Shown piece by piece: positions 63,096 through 64,000 of a stretch of DNA of 64,000 bases. The stretch covers positions 1 through 64,000 of the forward strand of contig RZZU01000010.1 in NCBI GenBank assembly GCA_009929735.1. The letters run 5' to 3'. A program made the position numbers and the translations under genes. Within the stretch, counting starts at the first letter, position 1. The number at the start of each line of letters is the position of its first letter. Source of the DNA: Clostridia bacterium. GTDB lineage: Bacteria > Bacillota > Clostridia > Lachnospirales > Anaerotignaceae. Below the pieces are notes generated by a model that was not told where the DNA came from, made no database searches, and saw nothing but the letters and a program-made list of their open reading frames with translations.

Positions 63096-64000
63096 TTGAA
63101 AGATGAGCGTTTGGAAAAGCTGGCGGAGGTATTGGTAAGCTATTCCACGAAGGTGAAAGAGGGAGATCGTGTTGCCATATCGGCTGAGGAGGCTGCATTG
63201 CCTTTTGTGAAAGCCGTAGCTCGTGCTGCTACAAAAAAAGGTGCGTTAATTGAATACTATATAGATATACCAGAAGTGGATGCGGAAATTTTAAAGAATG
63301 GTTCCCAAGCGCAGTATGAAAGGGAAAATATTCGTTTTGGAGCTTGTGCAAAGAGTGATGTATGGATTAGCGCATGGGGCAGCGAAAACGTTAAGGTTTT
63401 GCAATCGATTGAAGGAGAGAAGCTGAAAAAGCGTCGCCTAGCCAACCGTGAAAATCGCAAACTATATTCCGAAAGAATGGGAAGCGGTGCTTTGCGTTGG
63501 TGCGGCACGCAGTTTCCTACTAACGGTGATGCGCAAAATGCGGGAATGAGTTTGGAAGAATATGAGGATTTTGTTTATCGTGCAGGCTTTTTATATGAAT
63601 CTGAGCCTGTGGCAAAATGGGATGAAATGGCGCAGTGGCAGGAACGTTGGGCAAGGTATTTGGATAACAAAAAGGAATTACATATTTTAACAAAGGATAC
63701 CGATATCCATGTTTCGATTATGGGCAGAAGATGGATTAATTGCTGCGGACAAGAAAACTTCCCCGATGGGGAGATTTTTACATCTCCAATCGAGGACGGG
63801 ACAGACGGCTATATTACCTTTTCCTATCCATCTATTATGAATGGAAACGAATTTGATTGCGTGCGGCTGAACGTAGAAAAGGGACGCATTATTAAGGCAA
63901 GCTGCCAAAATAAAGAAAAGGAAAGTCTGTTGCTATCCTATATTGATACTGATGAAGGCTCCCGTTATTTTGGTGAGGTTGCAATCGGTACAAATTATGG
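63096..64000 (+). CDS. M29-family aminopeptidase (partial)
   Basis: The gene runs off the window end; the first 301 codons are visible. It starts with TTG 63096 (SD GAGGTG at 63085-63090, 5 bases before). The N-terminus LKDERLEKLAEVLVSYSTKVKEG is typical of AmpS/AmpT-type thermophilic aminopeptidases, and GRRWINCCGQENFPDGEIFTSP carries the first metal-ligand Glu of the family. The remaining ligands (His, Tyr, Asp) lie outside the window. It should remove N-terminal residues from peptides using two divalent metals. It is co-transcribed with the cysteine hydrolase. Confidence 0.8.
   Translation, partial: MKDERLEKLAEVLVSYSTKVKEGDRVAISAEEAALPFVKAVARAATKKGALIEYYIDIPEVDAEILKNGSQAQYERENIRFGACAKSDVWISAWGSENVKVLQSIEGEKLKKRRLANRENRKLYSERMGSGALRWCGTQFPTNGDAQNAGMSLEEYEDFVYRAGFLYESEPVAKWDEMAQWQERWARYLDNKKELHILTKDTDIHVSIMGRRWINCCGQENFPDGEIFTSPIEDGTDGYITFSYPSIMNGNEFDCVRLNVEKGRIIKASCQNKEKESLLLSYIDTDEGSRYFGEVAIGTNY

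Overview
The window looks like the chromosome of a low-GC, anaerobic, endospore-forming Firmicute of class Clostridia. The evidence is the tail of a spoVA operon, a dpaAB pair for dipicolinate synthesis, two T-box leaders, clostridial-type Agr genes and an archaeal-type ProS. The presence of dpaAB argues against Clostridium cluster I, which usually lacks it; a Lachnospirales/Anaerotignum-like host is possible, but I cannot fix the genus from sequence alone. No rRNA, tRNA or CRISPR array was seen.

Layout. 1-2.5 kb: end of spoVAC-spoVAD-spoVAE, then yebC. 2.5-7.4 kb: a decayed zone with an integrase remnant, an intact AgrA/AgrC-type regulator and kinase, broken agrD and agrB, and a degenerate IS30-family element nested inside a degenerate IS3-family element. 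7.4-14.5 kb: the F1Fo ATP synthase operon (atpB, two tandem atpE, atpF, H, A, G, D, C). 15-25 kb: two chemoreceptor genes flanking a MarR-controlled heterodimeric ABC exporter, then a second IS3-type remnant.

25-35 kb: a lipoprotein, uridine phosphorylase diverging from a two-gene DMT transporter, a PfkB sugar kinase, an NAD(P)H oxidoreductase, a zinc alcohol dehydrogenase, and sbcDC. 35-40 kb: dpaAB behind a sigma-K-like promoter, then a methionine T-box with metY and metA. 40-49 kb: small genes, an unrecognised two-gene unit with a consensus promoter, a DUF255 thioredoxin-fold protein, a four-domain CoA-disulfide reductase fusion and a radical SAM protein.

50-57 kb: a FlxA-like protein, a truncated FeoB, and a GntR-controlled set (ornithine cyclodeaminase family, NhaC-type antiporter, sodium:solute symporter) behind a perfect palindrome. 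57-60.6 kb: mobile-element debris with a large serine recombinase, several very small genes and a phage terminase fragment. 60.6-64 kb: proS with its own proline T-box on the minus strand, then a nicotinamidase-like hydrolase and the start of an M29 aminopeptidase.

The main points for follow-up are the dying quorum-sensing locus with intact receptor genes, the duplicated c-subunit and long leader inside the ATP synthase operon, the orphan pair at 40.97-41.95 kb, and three copies of an IS-derived hairpin that resemble terminators. I did not find a clearly new multi-gene system; the orphan pair is the best candidate.
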